NCBI RefSeq assembly: GCF_000426685.1 | Contig: NZ_AUFV01000003.1 | Location: 372,001 to 436,000, forward strand | DNA from: Solimonas flava DSM 18980 | GTDB lineage: Bacteria; Pseudomonadota; Gammaproteobacteria; Nevskiales; Nevskiaceae | Length of the DNA: 64,000 nucleotides | Direction: 5' to 3' | Shown here: piece after piece, positions 39,023 to 47,866 of the stretch | How positions within the stretch are numbered: the stretch's first letter is position 1 | Layout: each line of letters starts with the position of its first letter | Program-made: the position numbers and the translations under genes | Notes under the pieces: model-generated | What the model saw: only the letters and a program-made list of their open reading frames with translations | Told to the model about the DNA's origin: nothing | Databases searched by the model: none

Positions 39023-40267
39023 TCAGGCCACCTGCGTCACGCTGGCGTCGCCGCTGCGGCACAGCTGTGCCAGCGTGTGCAGGCGCTGCTTGGCGCGGCC
39101 GACGTACGGATTGCTTTTGTCCCAGGCATAGCCGGCGAGGATCGAGCAGATGTAGCGGCGGATCTTCGGGTCCTGGCGCTCGTAATAGATGACGTCCTGC
39201 AGCGAGCCGTCGTACCAGCCTTCGACGAAACCGCGGAAGGTCTCGACGCCGACGCGCAGCGGCTCCTCGAAATCCGCCTTCCAGTCGACCGCCTCGCCCT
39301 TGAGCTGGCGCGCCAGCACGTCGGCCGCCATGTGCGCGGACTTCAGCGCGATCGTCACGCCCGACGAGAACACCGGGTCGAGGAATTCGGCGGCGTTGCC
39401 GAGCAGCGCGTAGCCGGGCCCGGACATGCTCTTCACGTTCGCCGAGTAGCCGCGCAGCAGCCCGGCCGGGAAGACCTGCTCGGCGTCCTTGAGGATGTCG
39501 GCGAGCTGCGGGTCCTCGCGGTGCAGCGCCCACAGCTTGTCGTCGTTGCTGCCGCTGTACTTCTGCAGGAAGTCCTCGCCGGCGACCACGCCCATCGAGG
39601 CCTTGCCGTTCGAGAACGGGATCAGCCAGTACCAGACGTCACGGTGCCGCGGATGCGTGGTGACGCGGATCTTCTGGCGGTCGATGCGGCCGGACGGGAT
39701 GCGATCCCAGACCTGCGTGTAGAGCGCGCAGCGCACCGGCAGGTGCGACGGCTCCTCGAGATTCAGCAGGCGCGGCAGCACGCGGCCGAAGCCGCTGGCG
39801 TCGAGCACGAAGCGCGGCGTGTGCACGGTCTCGTGGCCGTCCTGGTCGCGCGCGGTGACGCGCGGCCGCTCGCCGGCGAAATCGGCGGCGACGATCTCGA
39901 CCTCGAACTGCACGCGGGCGCCGAAGCGCTGCGCCTCGTTGATCAGGACCTGATCGAAGTCGGCGCGCGGCACCTGATAGGTGAAGCCGTAGCCGGGCGA
40001 CGACTTTTCGACGAAATTGAAATCGGTGTAGGCGTCGCGGTGCGCGAAGGCGGCGCCGTTCTTGTACTGGAAGCCGGCGGCCTGCACCGCTTCCAGCATG
40101 CCGGCCTGATCGAGCAGGCCGAGGCTTTGTGCGAGCAGGCTCTCGCCGATCGAGAAGCGCGGGAACTTCTGCTTCTCCAGCACCAGCACGTCGAAACCGC
40201 GCTGCACGAGCAGCGCCGCGGCGACCGAGCCCGAAGGGCCGGCGCCGATGATCAGCACGTCCGTCAC
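39023..40267 (-). CDS. FAD-dependent oxidoreductase of the pigment cluster
   Basis: The 414-residue flavoprotein starts with the Rossmann motif LIIGAGPSGSVAAALL and has KQKFPRFSIGESLL and the GNAAEFLDPVFSSGVTIAL segment of the tryptophan-halogenase/geranylgeranyl-reductase superfamily. It carries a WYWLIPF sequence rather than the halogenase WxWxIP motif. It may hydroxylate or reduce the aryl polyene. Such genes occur in APE and xanthomonadin clusters but their exact step is unclear. It begins 86 bases after the MMPL exporter. Confidence 0.86.
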   Translation of the reverse strand: MTDVLIIGAGPSGSVAAALLVQRGFDVLVLEKQKFPRFSIGESLLAQSLGLLDQAGMLEAVQAAGFQYKNGAAFAHRDAYTDFNFVEKSSPGYGFTYQVPRADFDQVLINEAQRFGARVQFEVEIVAADFAGERPRVTARDQDGHETVHTPRFVLDASGFGRVLPRLLNLEEPSHLPVRCALYTQVWDRIPSGRIDRQKIRVTTHPRHRDVWYWLIPFSNGKASMGVVAGEDFLQKYSGSNDDKLWALHREDPQLADILKDAEQVFPAGLLRGYSANVKSMSGPGYALLGNAAEFLDPVFSSGVTIALKSAHMAADVLARQLKGEAVDWKADFEEPLRVGVETFRGFVEGWYDGSLQDVIYYERQDPKIRRYICSILAGYAWDKSNPYVGRAKQRLHTLAQLCRSGDASVTQVA

Positions 40268-40353
40268 ATGACCCCCATCTTCATTCGTGTTGCCGTCGGA
40301 CGGCAGTCTGCACCAGGGTGCCGCCGCCGGTCGTCACCGATTCCTCACTTCGT

Positions 40354-42741
40354 TCACTGCTTGTTCGGGCCGTCCGTCGGCGCGCATTCTGGCACGCCGG
40401 TCTGCGCCGGCGCGGCGGCCAGCACCGCCAGCAGCCAGGTGTAGGCGACGCCGAGCAGCACGGCCTGGCCGAGGCTGCGGATGAACGGCGTCGCCGAGCC
40501 GGCGAGCAGGCCGAAGGCCAGCAGCGTGACGAGGCCGGCGAGCGTGATTGCCAGCAGCGTCGTCGGCCGCGAGGCTTCGCCCTCGCGCAGGAACACCGAG
40601 TAGTCGACGCCGAGGCCGAGCACCAGCAGCAGCGCCAGCACCGTGAACAGGTTGGCCGGAATGCCGAGCGCGCCGAGCGTGGCCAGCGTCAGCAGGCCGC
40701 CGCCGAGCGGCGCGATCAGGTGGCGCGCGGCGCCGGCCAGCCCGTAGCGGCCGACCAGCACCAGGCCGATCACGCACAGCGAGCCGCCGAGGCCGAGCAG
40801 CGCCAGGCGCCGGTAATGGCCGAGCACGGTCGAGATGTCGGCGACGCGGTCGACCAGATGCACGTCCGCCAGGCCGGCGCCGGCGCCAGCCAGCGCGCCG
40901 GCGTCCTGCACGCCGCTCAGCGACACGACGCTGGCCATGCCGCGCGCGGTCGGGCCCAGCCACAGCGGGCGGTAGGCCTGGCCGGCCGGGCTGGCCAGCA
41001 GCGCGTCGGGCAGTACGCGTGCGTCGCGCGCCGCGGCGAACGCGGCCTGGGCGCGGGCGAAGGCCTGCGGCGGATAGCCGACCGTCGCGTACAGCGTCGC
41101 CAGCGCGCTGCCATCGGCGTAGAGCGCGCGCGCCAGCAGCGCCGCGTTCTCGGCCTGCCGCGCCTGTGAGGGCACCAGCCGCGAGACCGCGCTGTAGCCG
41201 CTGAGCGCGCCGCGCGCGACCAGCGCGTCGAGCCGCGCGCGCAGCGCTTCCTCGTGCTGCAGCAGCGCCTCGGCGTCGGTGCCCTCGACGATGAAGAAGC
41301 GCGTGTCGAGGCCGCCGCCGAGGCGTTCGCGGACCTCGCGTTCCTCGTCGAGCAGCGCCGGCGGCGAGGATTGCAGCGCGCGCACGTCGTCGATGAAGCG
41401 CAGGCGCAGGCCGCCGGAGATCAGCAGCGCGAGGCCGAGCGCGATCAGCAGGGCCAGCAGCGCCGGCCGCGGCCGGCCGAGCCGGGCGAGGCGGTCGCGC
41501 AGCGCCAGCACCGGTTTCGACGCCGGCGGCGGATGACCGGCGAGCGCCGGATAGGCCAGCGTCACCGTCAGATACGAGGCGACCAGACCGGTCATCGACA
41601 GCAAGGCCATCTGCCGCAGGCCCGGGAACGGCGGCACCAGGAACGAGCAGTACGCGAGCAGCGTGGTGGCCATGCCGACCGTGATCGGCACGCCGACGTG
41701 GCGCAGGCCGTCCATGCCGGTCCACGGTCGCGCGTCGCGGAAACGGTCGCTGAAGAAGTGGATCGAGTAGTCGACCGCCAGGCCGATCAGGCTCGATTCG
41801 AAGACCACGGCGACGATGTGCACCTTGCCGTAGACCGTCGCCACCGCCGCCAGCGATACCACCGAAGCGGCGCCGAGCGACAGCAGCACCAGCAGCAGCG
41901 GCCGCAGCGAGCGGAAGCAGAGCACGAACACCAGCAGCACGCCGCTCAGCGAGATCGAGCCGATCGTCGAGATCTCGCGTTTGGCGCGCTCGGTGTTGGC
42001 GGCGGCATGGCGCAGCACGCCGGAGCCGATCACCTGTACGCCCGGCGCCGCCGCGCGCGCCGCCGTCATCGCCGCGTCCAGCGCCGGCATTGCCGCGTCC
42101 TGCACGGCGAGGCGGAACGGCGAATCGCGCAGCGTCGCCGTGACCAGTACGTCGACGCCGTCGTCGCGCTCGATCGCCAGCACGCCGTCGCGCAGCGTCA
42201 GCTTGCCGCCGGCCGGCAGCAGCTGTTGTAGGTAGTGGCCGTAGAGATCGAACGGATCGTCGGCGAACGGCTCGACGCGGCTCAGGCCGCCCGGGCCGAG
42301 CCCGGCCGGCGCGTACAGCGCGCGCAGCGCCGCGTCGGCGAGTGCCGCGGCCTCGCCGCGCGCCAGACGCGCGCGATCGGCGTCGGCGAGCAACAGGTGC
42401 CGCGCCGGACCGTAGGCCGCGGCGAGCGCCGCCGGGTCGGTGTCGACGCCGAGCGTGACGTCGGCATAGGCCGCTTCGCGGCGCAGCGTGTCGGCGAAGG
42501 CCTGCGCGGCGCGCTCGGCGTCGCCGAAATCGGCGGCGCCGACCAGGAACAGGCTGCGCCGGCCGAGCGCGCTGTCGACGCGGTCGAGCGCCTGCCGGGT
42601 CACGGCGTCGGGCGCGGTCGACGGCAGCATCGCCGTGATGTCGGTTTCCAGCTGCAGGCGCGAGCCCGAGGCCCACCACAGCCACAGGCCGGCCGCGCTC
42701 ATCAGCACGACCCAGAGGATCAGGCGGGCGCGGGCGGACAT
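40354..42741 (-). CDS. MMPL/RND-family exporter of the pigment cluster
   Basis: The 795-residue inner-membrane protein has the MMPL layout: an N-terminal helix, a large periplasmic domain, a six-helix bundle with GLAVDYSIHFFSDRFRD, a second periplasmic domain and a second bundle with LGLGVDYSVFLREGE. These two GxxxDYS motifs are the proton-relay regions of RND exporters. In APE clusters this protein is thought to move the pigment-lipid to the periplasm for delivery by the LolA-like carrier encoded just upstream. Confidence 0.92.
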   Translation of the reverse strand: MSARARLILWVVLMSAAGLWLWWASGSRLQLETDITAMLPSTAPDAVTRQALDRVDSALGRRSLFLVGAADFGDAERAAQAFADTLRREAAYADVTLGVDTDPAALAAAYGPARHLLLADADRARLARGEAAALADAALRALYAPAGLGPGGLSRVEPFADDPFDLYGHYLQQLLPAGGKLTLRDGVLAIERDDGVDVLVTATLRDSPFRLAVQDAAMPALDAAMTAARAAAPGVQVIGSGVLRHAAANTERAKREISTIGSISLSGVLLVFVLCFRSLRPLLLVLLSLGAASVVSLAAVATVYGKVHIVAVVFESSLIGLAVDYSIHFFSDRFRDARPWTGMDGLRHVGVPITVGMATTLLAYCSFLVPPFPGLRQMALLSMTGLVASYLTVTLAYPALAGHPPPASKPVLALRDRLARLGRPRPALLALLIALGLALLISGGLRLRFIDDVRALQSSPPALLDEEREVRERLGGGLDTRFFIVEGTDAEALLQHEEALRARLDALVARGALSGYSAVSRLVPSQARQAENAALLARALYADGSALATLYATVGYPPQAFARAQAAFAAARDARVLPDALLASPAGQAYRPLWLGPTARGMASVVSLSGVQDAGALAGAGAGLADVHLVDRVADISTVLGHYRRLALLGLGGSLCVIGLVLVGRYGLAGAARHLIAPLGGGLLTLATLGALGIPANLFTVLALLLVLGLGVDYSVFLREGEASRPTTLLAITLAGLVTLLAFGLLAGSATPFIRSLGQAVLLGVAYTWLLAVLAAAPAQTGVPECAPTDGPNKQ

Positions 42742-42765
42742 GGACGCGTGGACCTTCGCCGGGCC

Positions 42766-43434
42766 TTAGCGGAAGCGCGCGCGCAGGGCGTCGCCGGCCG
42801 GCCGGGTCGAGACCTGTGCGTCGCGGAACTCGATCTCGGTGCGGTCGCCGCCGCGCTCGTAGAGGCGCACGCGCTCGACGCTGCGGTGGCCGCCGACCAC
42901 GATCGCCTCGATCGCGCCGGCATCCTGCTTCGGCGTCAGGCCGAGCTGCCAGCTGCCGTCGGCGGCCGGCAGCACCGACAGCGTGAACAGCTCGGTGAGC
43001 TGCGAGAAGTCGAGCGAGAACACCGCGAAGAAGATGCGCGCGACCATGCGCACCGCCGGCTGCTGCTCGGCCGCCACGCGCACGGTGCTGCCGCCGTCGC
43101 GCTGCACCAGCGCGTCGCGGGTGACGATCAGCTCGGAGGCGAACGGCGTCGTCGTGCGCCAGGCGACACCGAGATCGCGCACGAACAGGAAATCGCCGCC
43201 GGCGCGCAGCGGCTGCGGCAGCTCGTGCAGGAACTTGTTCTGCGTGTAGAGGCCGGCGATCGACTGCGCGGCGGCCAGCTCGTGCGTCACCGCGCCGAGC
43301 GCGGCGTGGATCGCGGCGGTGTCGGCCGGATGCGCGAATACCGCTTCGCGCTCGCGGCTCGGCGCCGCCGGCGCGGCGACGGCCGTGGCTGCGCCGAGCG
43401 CGAGCAGCGCGGCGAGCGCGACGCGGCGGCTCAT
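42766..43434 (-). CDS. LolA-like outer-membrane lipoprotein carrier of the pigment cluster
   Basis: The 222-residue exported protein has a signal peptide (about residues 1-20) and a LolA-type half-barrel. Recognisable segments are SIAGLYTQNKFLHELPQPLRAGGDFLF and the RMVARIFFAVFSLDFSQL hydrophobic stretch. Dedicated LolA paralogues are a hallmark of APE clusters and probably ferry the hydrophobic product across the periplasm. It overlaps the thioesterase gene by four bases. Confidence 0.88.
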   Translation of the reverse strand: MSRRVALAALLALGAATAVAAPAAPSREREAVFAHPADTAAIHAALGAVTHELAAAQSIAGLYTQNKFLHELPQPLRAGGDFLFVRDLGVAWRTTTPFASELIVTRDALVQRDGGSTVRVAAEQQPAVRMVARIFFAVFSLDFSQLTELFTLSVLPAADGSWQLGLTPKQDAGAIEAIVVGGHRSVERVRLYERGGDRTEIEFRDAQVSTRPAGDALRARFR

Positions 43435-43844
43435 GGGCTGATGCCCAGCTTGTGTGCCAGCACGTCCGGCGAGGCGTACTGCATCTGGAAGTCGGGCAGC
43501 GTCACCGCGACCTGGATCGTGTGTCCGCGCGCCAGGCGCTCGCCGCTTGCCGCATCGCGGATCGCGTAGGCGATCTTCAGGCGGTGCTCCCACTCCTCGA
43601 TCGTCGCCGATGCGACGATGCGCTGGTTGAAGCGGATCGCCTTGACGTAGCGCAGATGCAGGTCGATGACCGGCCAGGCGTAGCCCGACTCGACCATCTC
43701 CGTGTAGTTGTAGGCGATCCGGTCGAGCAGCGCGCAGCGCGCCACCTCGAAGTAGCGCGTGTAATTGCCATGCCAGACGATGCCGAGCGGATCGCAGTCG
43801 TGGAACGGGACGAGGATCTCAGCCTCGGCGGTGGGCAGCGTCAT
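43431..43844 (-). CDS. Acyl-CoA/ACP thioesterase (4HBT)
   Basis: The 137-residue hotdog thioesterase has the catalytic segment FHDCDPLGIVWHGNYTRYFEVAR (catalytic Asp, then the His-x-Asn-Tyr stretch). It would release the polyene acid or edit stalled chains. It follows the glycosyltransferase after a 109-base gap and overlaps the LolA-like gene. Confidence 0.9.
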   Translation of the reverse strand: MTLPTAEAEILVPFHDCDPLGIVWHGNYTRYFEVARCALLDRIAYNYTEMVESGYAWPVIDLHLRYVKAIRFNQRIVASATIEEWEHRLKIAYAIRDAASGERLARGHTIQVAVTLPDFQMQYASPDVLAHKLGISP

Positions 43845-43867
43845 ACGGCGAGTCTAAGCAAAATGAG

Positions 43868-43888
43868 GTGAAGCCACAGCGGCTTCAT
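43868..43888 (-). terminator. Small hairpin between glycosyltransferase and thioesterase genes
   Basis: TGAAGCC (43869-43875) and GGCTTCA (43881-43887) can form a seven-base-pair stem with a five-base loop. On the minus strand a short run, CATTTTGC, follows. It could attenuate transcription inside the operon or protect a processed 3' end. Evidence is weak. Confidence 0.3.
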
Positions 43889-43953
43889 GCGGCCGGGAGA
43901 ACAGGAGCGTTTCACCATGCTCGGGCCGTGCGGTTCGTGAGGAGGTGCGGCGT

Positions 43954-44718
43954 TCAAGACGAACGCAGCTTGCGCGCCAGCAGGCGCGGCGCCCGCCACA
44001 GCATGCCGACGAACAGCCGCGCGTGCATGCGCGAGATGCGCAGGTTGTCGCGCCAGACGTCGAAGTGCGAGATGCCGTCGCTGGGGTAGGTGACGCGTGT
44101 CGGCAGGCTCAGCACGTCGACGCCGTCCCAGTACAGCCGCACCATGATCTCGGTGTCGAAGTCCATGCGCCGGCCGACGTGCTGCGTGCGCCAGACGCGC
44201 AGCGCGCTGGCCAGCGGGTAGACGCGAAAGCCGAGCATCGAATCCTGGATGCGCAGCGACAGGGTGTTGATCCAGACCCAGACGTGCGTGACGTAGCGGC
44301 CGTACAGCCGCGCCTTCGGCACCGAGGCGTCGTACTTCGGCACGCCGGTGACCAGCGCCTGCGGATGGCTGACCGCCAGCGCCAGCAGGCGCGGCACGTC
44401 GGCGGCGTTGTGCTGGCCGTCGGCGTCGATCTGTACCGCGTGCGTGTAGCCGTCGGCGGCGGCGCGTTCGAAGCCGGCCATCACCGCGGCGCCCTTGCCC
44501 TGGTTGTGCGGCAGGCGCACCAGACGCAGCCAGTCCGGCTGCTCGGCGATCAGGCGGTCGAGCGCGCGCGCGCAGGGCGCGTGGCTGCCGTCGTCGACGA
44601 GATAGGCGCGCAGACCGTGCGCGCGCAGCTGGGCGAGGGTGGTCGCGATCGCCTGCTCGTGGTCGTAGACCGGCACCACGAGGCAAGCCCGGAACGGCGC
44701 CGGCTCGGCGGCGGTCAT
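43954..44718 (-). CDS. Family 2 glycosyltransferase of the pigment cluster
   Basis: The 254-residue GT-A enzyme has the VVPVYDHEQAIATTL start, nucleotide site LVDDGSH, and the metal-binding QIDADGQHN (DxD). The later RMDFDTEIMVRLYWDGV block is typical of dolichyl-phosphate-mannose-synthase-like GT2. It probably glycosylates the aryl polyene or its lipid anchor. Start and the upstream dehydratase stop overlap by four bases. Confidence 0.88.
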   Translation of the reverse strand: MTAAEPAPFRACLVVPVYDHEQAIATTLAQLRAHGLRAYLVDDGSHAPCARALDRLIAEQPDWLRLVRLPHNQGKGAAVMAGFERAAADGYTHAVQIDADGQHNAADVPRLLALAVSHPQALVTGVPKYDASVPKARLYGRYVTHVWVWINTLSLRIQDSMLGFRVYPLASALRVWRTQHVGRRMDFDTEIMVRLYWDGVDVLSLPTRVTYPSDGISHFDVWRDNLRISRMHARLFVGMLWRAPRLLARKLRSS

Positions 44719-45065
44719 GCAGCGTCCGCGAAGCTGAGACGGCCCGCCGAGCAGGCCCGGTCGGCGCTGCGGTAGCTGAAGGCGATCTCGCGTGCGCCGC
44801 TGCGCACGAGGCGCAGCGTCAGCGCGCTGTCCGGGCGGATCGGATGCTGGAACTTGAGCTGCGCGACTTCCTGCATCGGGCCGGCGAGGCCGAAGTGCTG
44901 CTGCGCGAGACGCACCGCCCAGCCGAGCTGCAGCACGCCCGGCAGCATCGGATAGCTCGGGAAATGGTCGGCGAAGCAGGGCAGCGCCGCCGGCACGGCG
45001 AGCTGTATCTCGATCGCGTCATCGCCGTCGGGCCGCACGGCGAGCGGCTGCGGGTCCAGGTTCAT
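44715..45065 (-). CDS. Hotdog-fold acyl-ACP dehydratase (ApeI-like)
   Basis: The 116-residue product has the FabZ-like signature CFADHFPSYPMLPGVLQLGWAV (catalytic His in the DHFPSYP loop) and the QLKFQHPIRPD strand. It lacks the FabZ catalytic Glu context, which is common for ApeI-like dehydratases acting in a heterodimer. It is the second dehydratase of the minus arm. The ATG at 45065 is the first plausible start after the ACP gene. Confidence 0.82.
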   Translation of the reverse strand: MNLDPQPLAVRPDGDDAIEIQLAVPAALPCFADHFPSYPMLPGVLQLGWAVRLAQQHFGLAGPMQEVAQLKFQHPIRPDSALTLRLVRSGAREIAFSYRSADRACSAGRLSFADAA

Positions 45066-45079
45066 GGACCGCGCGGGGT

Positions 45080-45364
45080 TTACGGCGAAACGAACAACGC
45101 TTCGACGGCGGCGACCACGTCGCCGACCGAACGCACGTGCTTGAAGTCTTCCGGCTTGACCTTCTTGCCGGTGTAGTCCTTCAGCCGCAGGATCAGGTCG
45201 ATCGCGTCGATGCTGTCGATCTCCAGGTCCTGATAGAGCTGCGCCTCCATGTGGATCTTCTGCGGCTCGATCTCGAACAGCTCCACGAGCAGCGCTTTGA
45301 CGTGCTCGAAAATCTCGTCGCGGCTCGGAGCGGTGGCCGCCATAGGCATGATGACGCTGGACAT
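45080..45364 (-). CDS. Acyl carrier protein of the pigment cluster (minus arm)
   Basis: The 94-residue four-helix ACP carries the phosphopantetheine attachment Ser in LEIDSIDAIDLI. The ATG at 45364 is preferred because AAGGGA lies four bases before it. APE pathways use two ACPs; the other is encoded at 47526-47813 on the opposite strand. Confidence 0.92.
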   Translation of the reverse strand: MSSVIMPMAATAPSRDEIFEHVKALLVELFEIEPQKIHMEAQLYQDLEIDSIDAIDLILRLKDYTGKKVKPEDFKHVRSVGDVVAAVEALFVSP

Positions 45365-45503
45365 TTCCCTTAACCTGCCTCGCCCCCCGGCGAAGCTCAA
45401 GACAAGCCGAACGCGCATTGTCGGCGGCCGCTGCCGGCTGCCGCAAGTACGAAGTTCACACAGCGCCGCCGGCGGCGCCCGCCCGCCCCCCCGGTTCCGG
45501 GGG

Positions 45504-46349
45504 TCAGCACAGCGCCAGCGCCGGCTCGCCGTAGCGGACCAGCGCGCAGCCGGCCGACAGCAGCAGCGCGGCCAGCCCGGTGCGCTCGGCGAAGTAGCGC
45601 GTCCAGTGTTGAGACAGACGCTTGGCGGCGATCGTCAGGGTCGGGGCCTCGGCGCGGATCGCGTCGGCGGTGTACGGCTCGCCGACGACGATGCGGAAGT
45701 GGCCCGGTCGCGCCGGCACGTCATGCCAGGGCCGGCCCTTGTCGAGCATCAGCGGTTCGCAGGTGATCGTCACCGGCAGGATCGGCGCGCCGGATTCGAG
45801 CGCGATGCGCGCGGCGCCGTGCGGGATCTGCGGCGGCTGGCCCGGCCGGGAACGCGTGCCCTCCGGGAAGATCAGCAGCGAGTGGCCGGCCCTGAGCGTC
45901 GCCGCGCAGTCGGCGACCAGTCGGGCGGCGTCGCCGCCGTTGGCGATGTAGCCGGCCCAGCGGATCGGCAGGCGCGTGAACGGATTGCGGAACAGCGCTT
46001 CCTTGACGATGCAGTCGGTCTCCGGGATGTAGCCGAGCAGCAGCACCACGTCGATCAGCGTCGGGTGGTTGGCGATGATCAGCTGGCCCGGCCGGCGCAG
46101 CTTCTCGGCGCCATGGATCTCCCAGCTGATGACGCCGACCGTGCGCATGATGCGCGAAAAGGTCCAGAACCAGCCCCGGACCACGTGCTGGGCGCGGCGC
46201 TTGGCGACGCGCGGATCGCGCGTCGTCAGGCCCACGGCCGGAAACAGCGTCAGCCCGAACAGCAGGCCGACCGCGCCGAAGATGAAGAACGACAGGCCGG
46301 TGGCGAACTGCCGCCAGCGCCGGTCGAGCCAGACGCCGGCGCGGCTCAC
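45504..46349 (-). CDS. PlsC-type acyltransferase of the pigment cluster
   Basis: The 281-residue membrane acyltransferase has an N-terminal hydrophobic segment, the NHPTLID (HX4D) box and FPEGTRSRPGQPP. It probably transfers an acyl chain, possibly the polyene itself, to a lipid acceptor, the role proposed for the ApeD-type enzyme. The GTG at 46349 makes a GTGA overlap with the chorismatase stop. The 139 bases downstream (45365-45503) contain a 16-base GC palindrome (45463-45478) and no gene. Confidence 0.88.
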   Translation of the reverse strand: MSRAGVWLDRRWRQFATGLSFFIFGAVGLLFGLTLFPAVGLTTRDPRVAKRRAQHVVRGWFWTFSRIMRTVGVISWEIHGAEKLRRPGQLIIANHPTLIDVVLLLGYIPETDCIVKEALFRNPFTRLPIRWAGYIANGGDAARLVADCAATLRAGHSLLIFPEGTRSRPGQPPQIPHGAARIALESGAPILPVTITCEPLMLDKGRPWHDVPARPGHFRIVVGEPYTADAIRAEAPTLTIAAKRLSQHWTRYFAERTGLAALLLSAGCALVRYGEPALALC

Positions 46350-47350
46350 GCGCCGGCCCGGTACACGGCCTCGATCTCCAGATCGAGTTCGCCGCGGCAG
46401 ACGTCGCCGCGCAGGATCGTCACCGGCCGCGTGCCGAAATGCCGGCGCAGGTGCGCCTGCACCGCGTCGAGCCGGCCGGCGTCGCGCAGATAGAGCTTCA
46501 GCACTTCCGGCGCGAGCGGCGTGCCGGCCTGTTCGAGCAGCGCGCCGACGTTGCGCAGCAGCTCGTCGAGCTGCGCCAGCGGTTCGCCGACGTGCAGGGT
46601 CTCGTGGCCGACGATGCTGGCGGTACCGGACACCATCAGTTCGGCGCCGTCGCGCCAGCACAGCAGGTTGGCGCGCGAGAAGCTCGGGCTTTTCGGCCCG
46701 TACTGGCGCGGATAGCGGAAGGCGCTGACCTGGCGCGGGTTCTCGATCTGCCGGCCCGGCTGCGCGCCGGCGATGAAGTAGATCAGCAGGCCTTCGCCGC
46801 GCGTGCCGATCGCGGTCGCCGCCGGCAGTTCGCGCTCGAAGCCGGACTTGAGCGACAGCGCCTTGTAGCGGCCGAGGCTGAACTGCCGGTAGCGCTCGGC
46901 GTCGCCGTCGCCGCGGGTGATGCCGGCGATGAAGTTCCAGACGCGCAGCCAGGCCGGATAGCCGGCGCGCTGCAGGAAGGCGTCGATCCGCGCATAAGCA
47001 TGGAACACGGCGCGGTCGGTGTCGGCGAGCTCGGCCTCGGCGAGGCGCAGCTGGCCGAACAGCACGCGGCCGTTCTCGGCATAGCCGATCCCGCCGTCCC
47101 AGCCGTGGCGCACCGGCGCCTCGCCCTCCCAGATCTCGACGCCGGCGCCGGCGAGCACCGGCAGCTCGACAAGAATCTGTCGCGGATCGTCGTCGGCCGC
47201 GGCGGCCTCGGCATGTCGCACGCAGGCCAGCACCGAAGGGCCGAGCCGCTCCGGCGCGGCGTCGGCGAGGCGCAGCCGATACGGCCGCTCATGCGGTTGC
47301 GGGGCCTGCGCGGTGCGGCCGCCGGCATCGTTGGCGATATGTTGCTGCAT
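46346..47350 (-). CDS. Chorismatase (FkbO/Hyg5/XanB2 family), hydroxybenzoate synthase
   Basis: The 334-residue protein matches the chorismatase family in length and order of motifs: PAWLRVWNFIAGI, ERYRQFSLGRYKAL and ENPRQVSAFRYPRQYGP followed by SPSFSRA. XanB2 of Xanthomonas cleaves chorismate to pyruvate plus 3- and 4-hydroxybenzoate, and 3-hydroxybenzoate is the precursor of xanthomonadin. FkbO makes a dihydrodiol instead, and the product cannot be fixed from sequence by eye. Context strongly favours starter-unit supply for the pigment. It is the first gene of the minus arm; no clear ribosome-binding site precedes the ATG. Confidence 0.87.
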   Translation of the reverse strand: MQQHIANDAGGRTAQAPQPHERPYRLRLADAAPERLGPSVLACVRHAEAAAADDDPRQILVELPVLAGAGVEIWEGEAPVRHGWDGGIGYAENGRVLFGQLRLAEAELADTDRAVFHAYARIDAFLQRAGYPAWLRVWNFIAGITRGDGDAERYRQFSLGRYKALSLKSGFERELPAATAIGTRGEGLLIYFIAGAQPGRQIENPRQVSAFRYPRQYGPKSPSFSRANLLCWRDGAELMVSGTASIVGHETLHVGEPLAQLDELLRNVGALLEQAGTPLAPEVLKLYLRDAGRLDAVQAHLRRHFGTRPVTILRGDVCRGELDLEIEAVYRAGA

Positions 47351-47525
47351 CGAAATTTGATCTAATAACCGCCACGCCGCTGCGGTGGGGTCCGCAGTCC
47401 GGCCTTCTGGTTCCTGGGGATCGCCTATTGTAGTCGCCGCCCCTGCCGAATCCGTGGGCAGGGTCACGGACAGCGCAGGACCTCGTCGCCGATGATGGTG
47501 CCGCATTTTTCCGAGGGATGAACCG
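47351..47525. promoter_or_regulatory. Divergent control region of the two pigment-cluster arms
   Basis: These 175 bases separate the chorismatase (minus) from the second ACP (plus), so promoters for both arms must lie here. An AT-richer patch ATTTGATCTAATAACC (about 47355-47372) stands out from the GC-rich surroundings, close to the chorismatase start. I could not assign -35/-10 pairs with confidence, and I see no long inverted repeat. Confidence 0.5.
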
Positions 47526-47813
47526 ATGTCGACGCAAACCGCCGCAGAGCGGGACATGGCTGCACTGCTGATCGAGGCCCTGCATCTGGAGGATCGCGAC
47601 CCGGCGACGGTCGATCCGGCGGCGCCGCTGTTCGGCGAAGGCGCCGGCAGCTGGGGCCTCGACTCGATCGACGCGCTGGAGATCGCGCTGGCGATCCAGC
47701 AGAAGTACGGCATCGAGCTGAAGGCCGACAACGAAGCGACCAAGCGCGCCTTCGCCTCGCTGCGCGCGCTGACCGATTACATCGCCGCCCAGCGTCCGCA
47801 AGCGGTGCACTGA
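47526..47813 (+). CDS. Acyl carrier protein of the pigment cluster (plus arm)
   Basis: The 95-residue ACP has the attachment Ser in WGLDSIDALEIALAI and a longer acidic loop than FabC-type ACPs. A GAGGG ribosome-binding site lies eight bases before the ATG. It heads the plus arm and is likely loaded with the hydroxybenzoate starter by the AMP-ligase encoded two genes downstream. Confidence 0.92.
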   Translation: MSTQTAAERDMAALLIEALHLEDRDPATVDPAAPLFGEGAGSWGLDSIDALEIALAIQQKYGIELKADNEATKRAFASLRALTDYIAAQRPQAVH

Positions 47814-47866
47814 GCGCCGCGTCCGCACGGGCGCCCTCGCCGCTTTTCTTCGAGCCGCCTGCCCGC

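Noticed and set aside
45463-45478. GC-only 16-base palindrome GCGCCGCCGGCGGCGC downstream of the PlsC-type acyltransferase
   Set aside because: It is self-complementary but made only of G and C in a GC-rich spacer with no T-tract, so it is not convincing as an operator or terminator.
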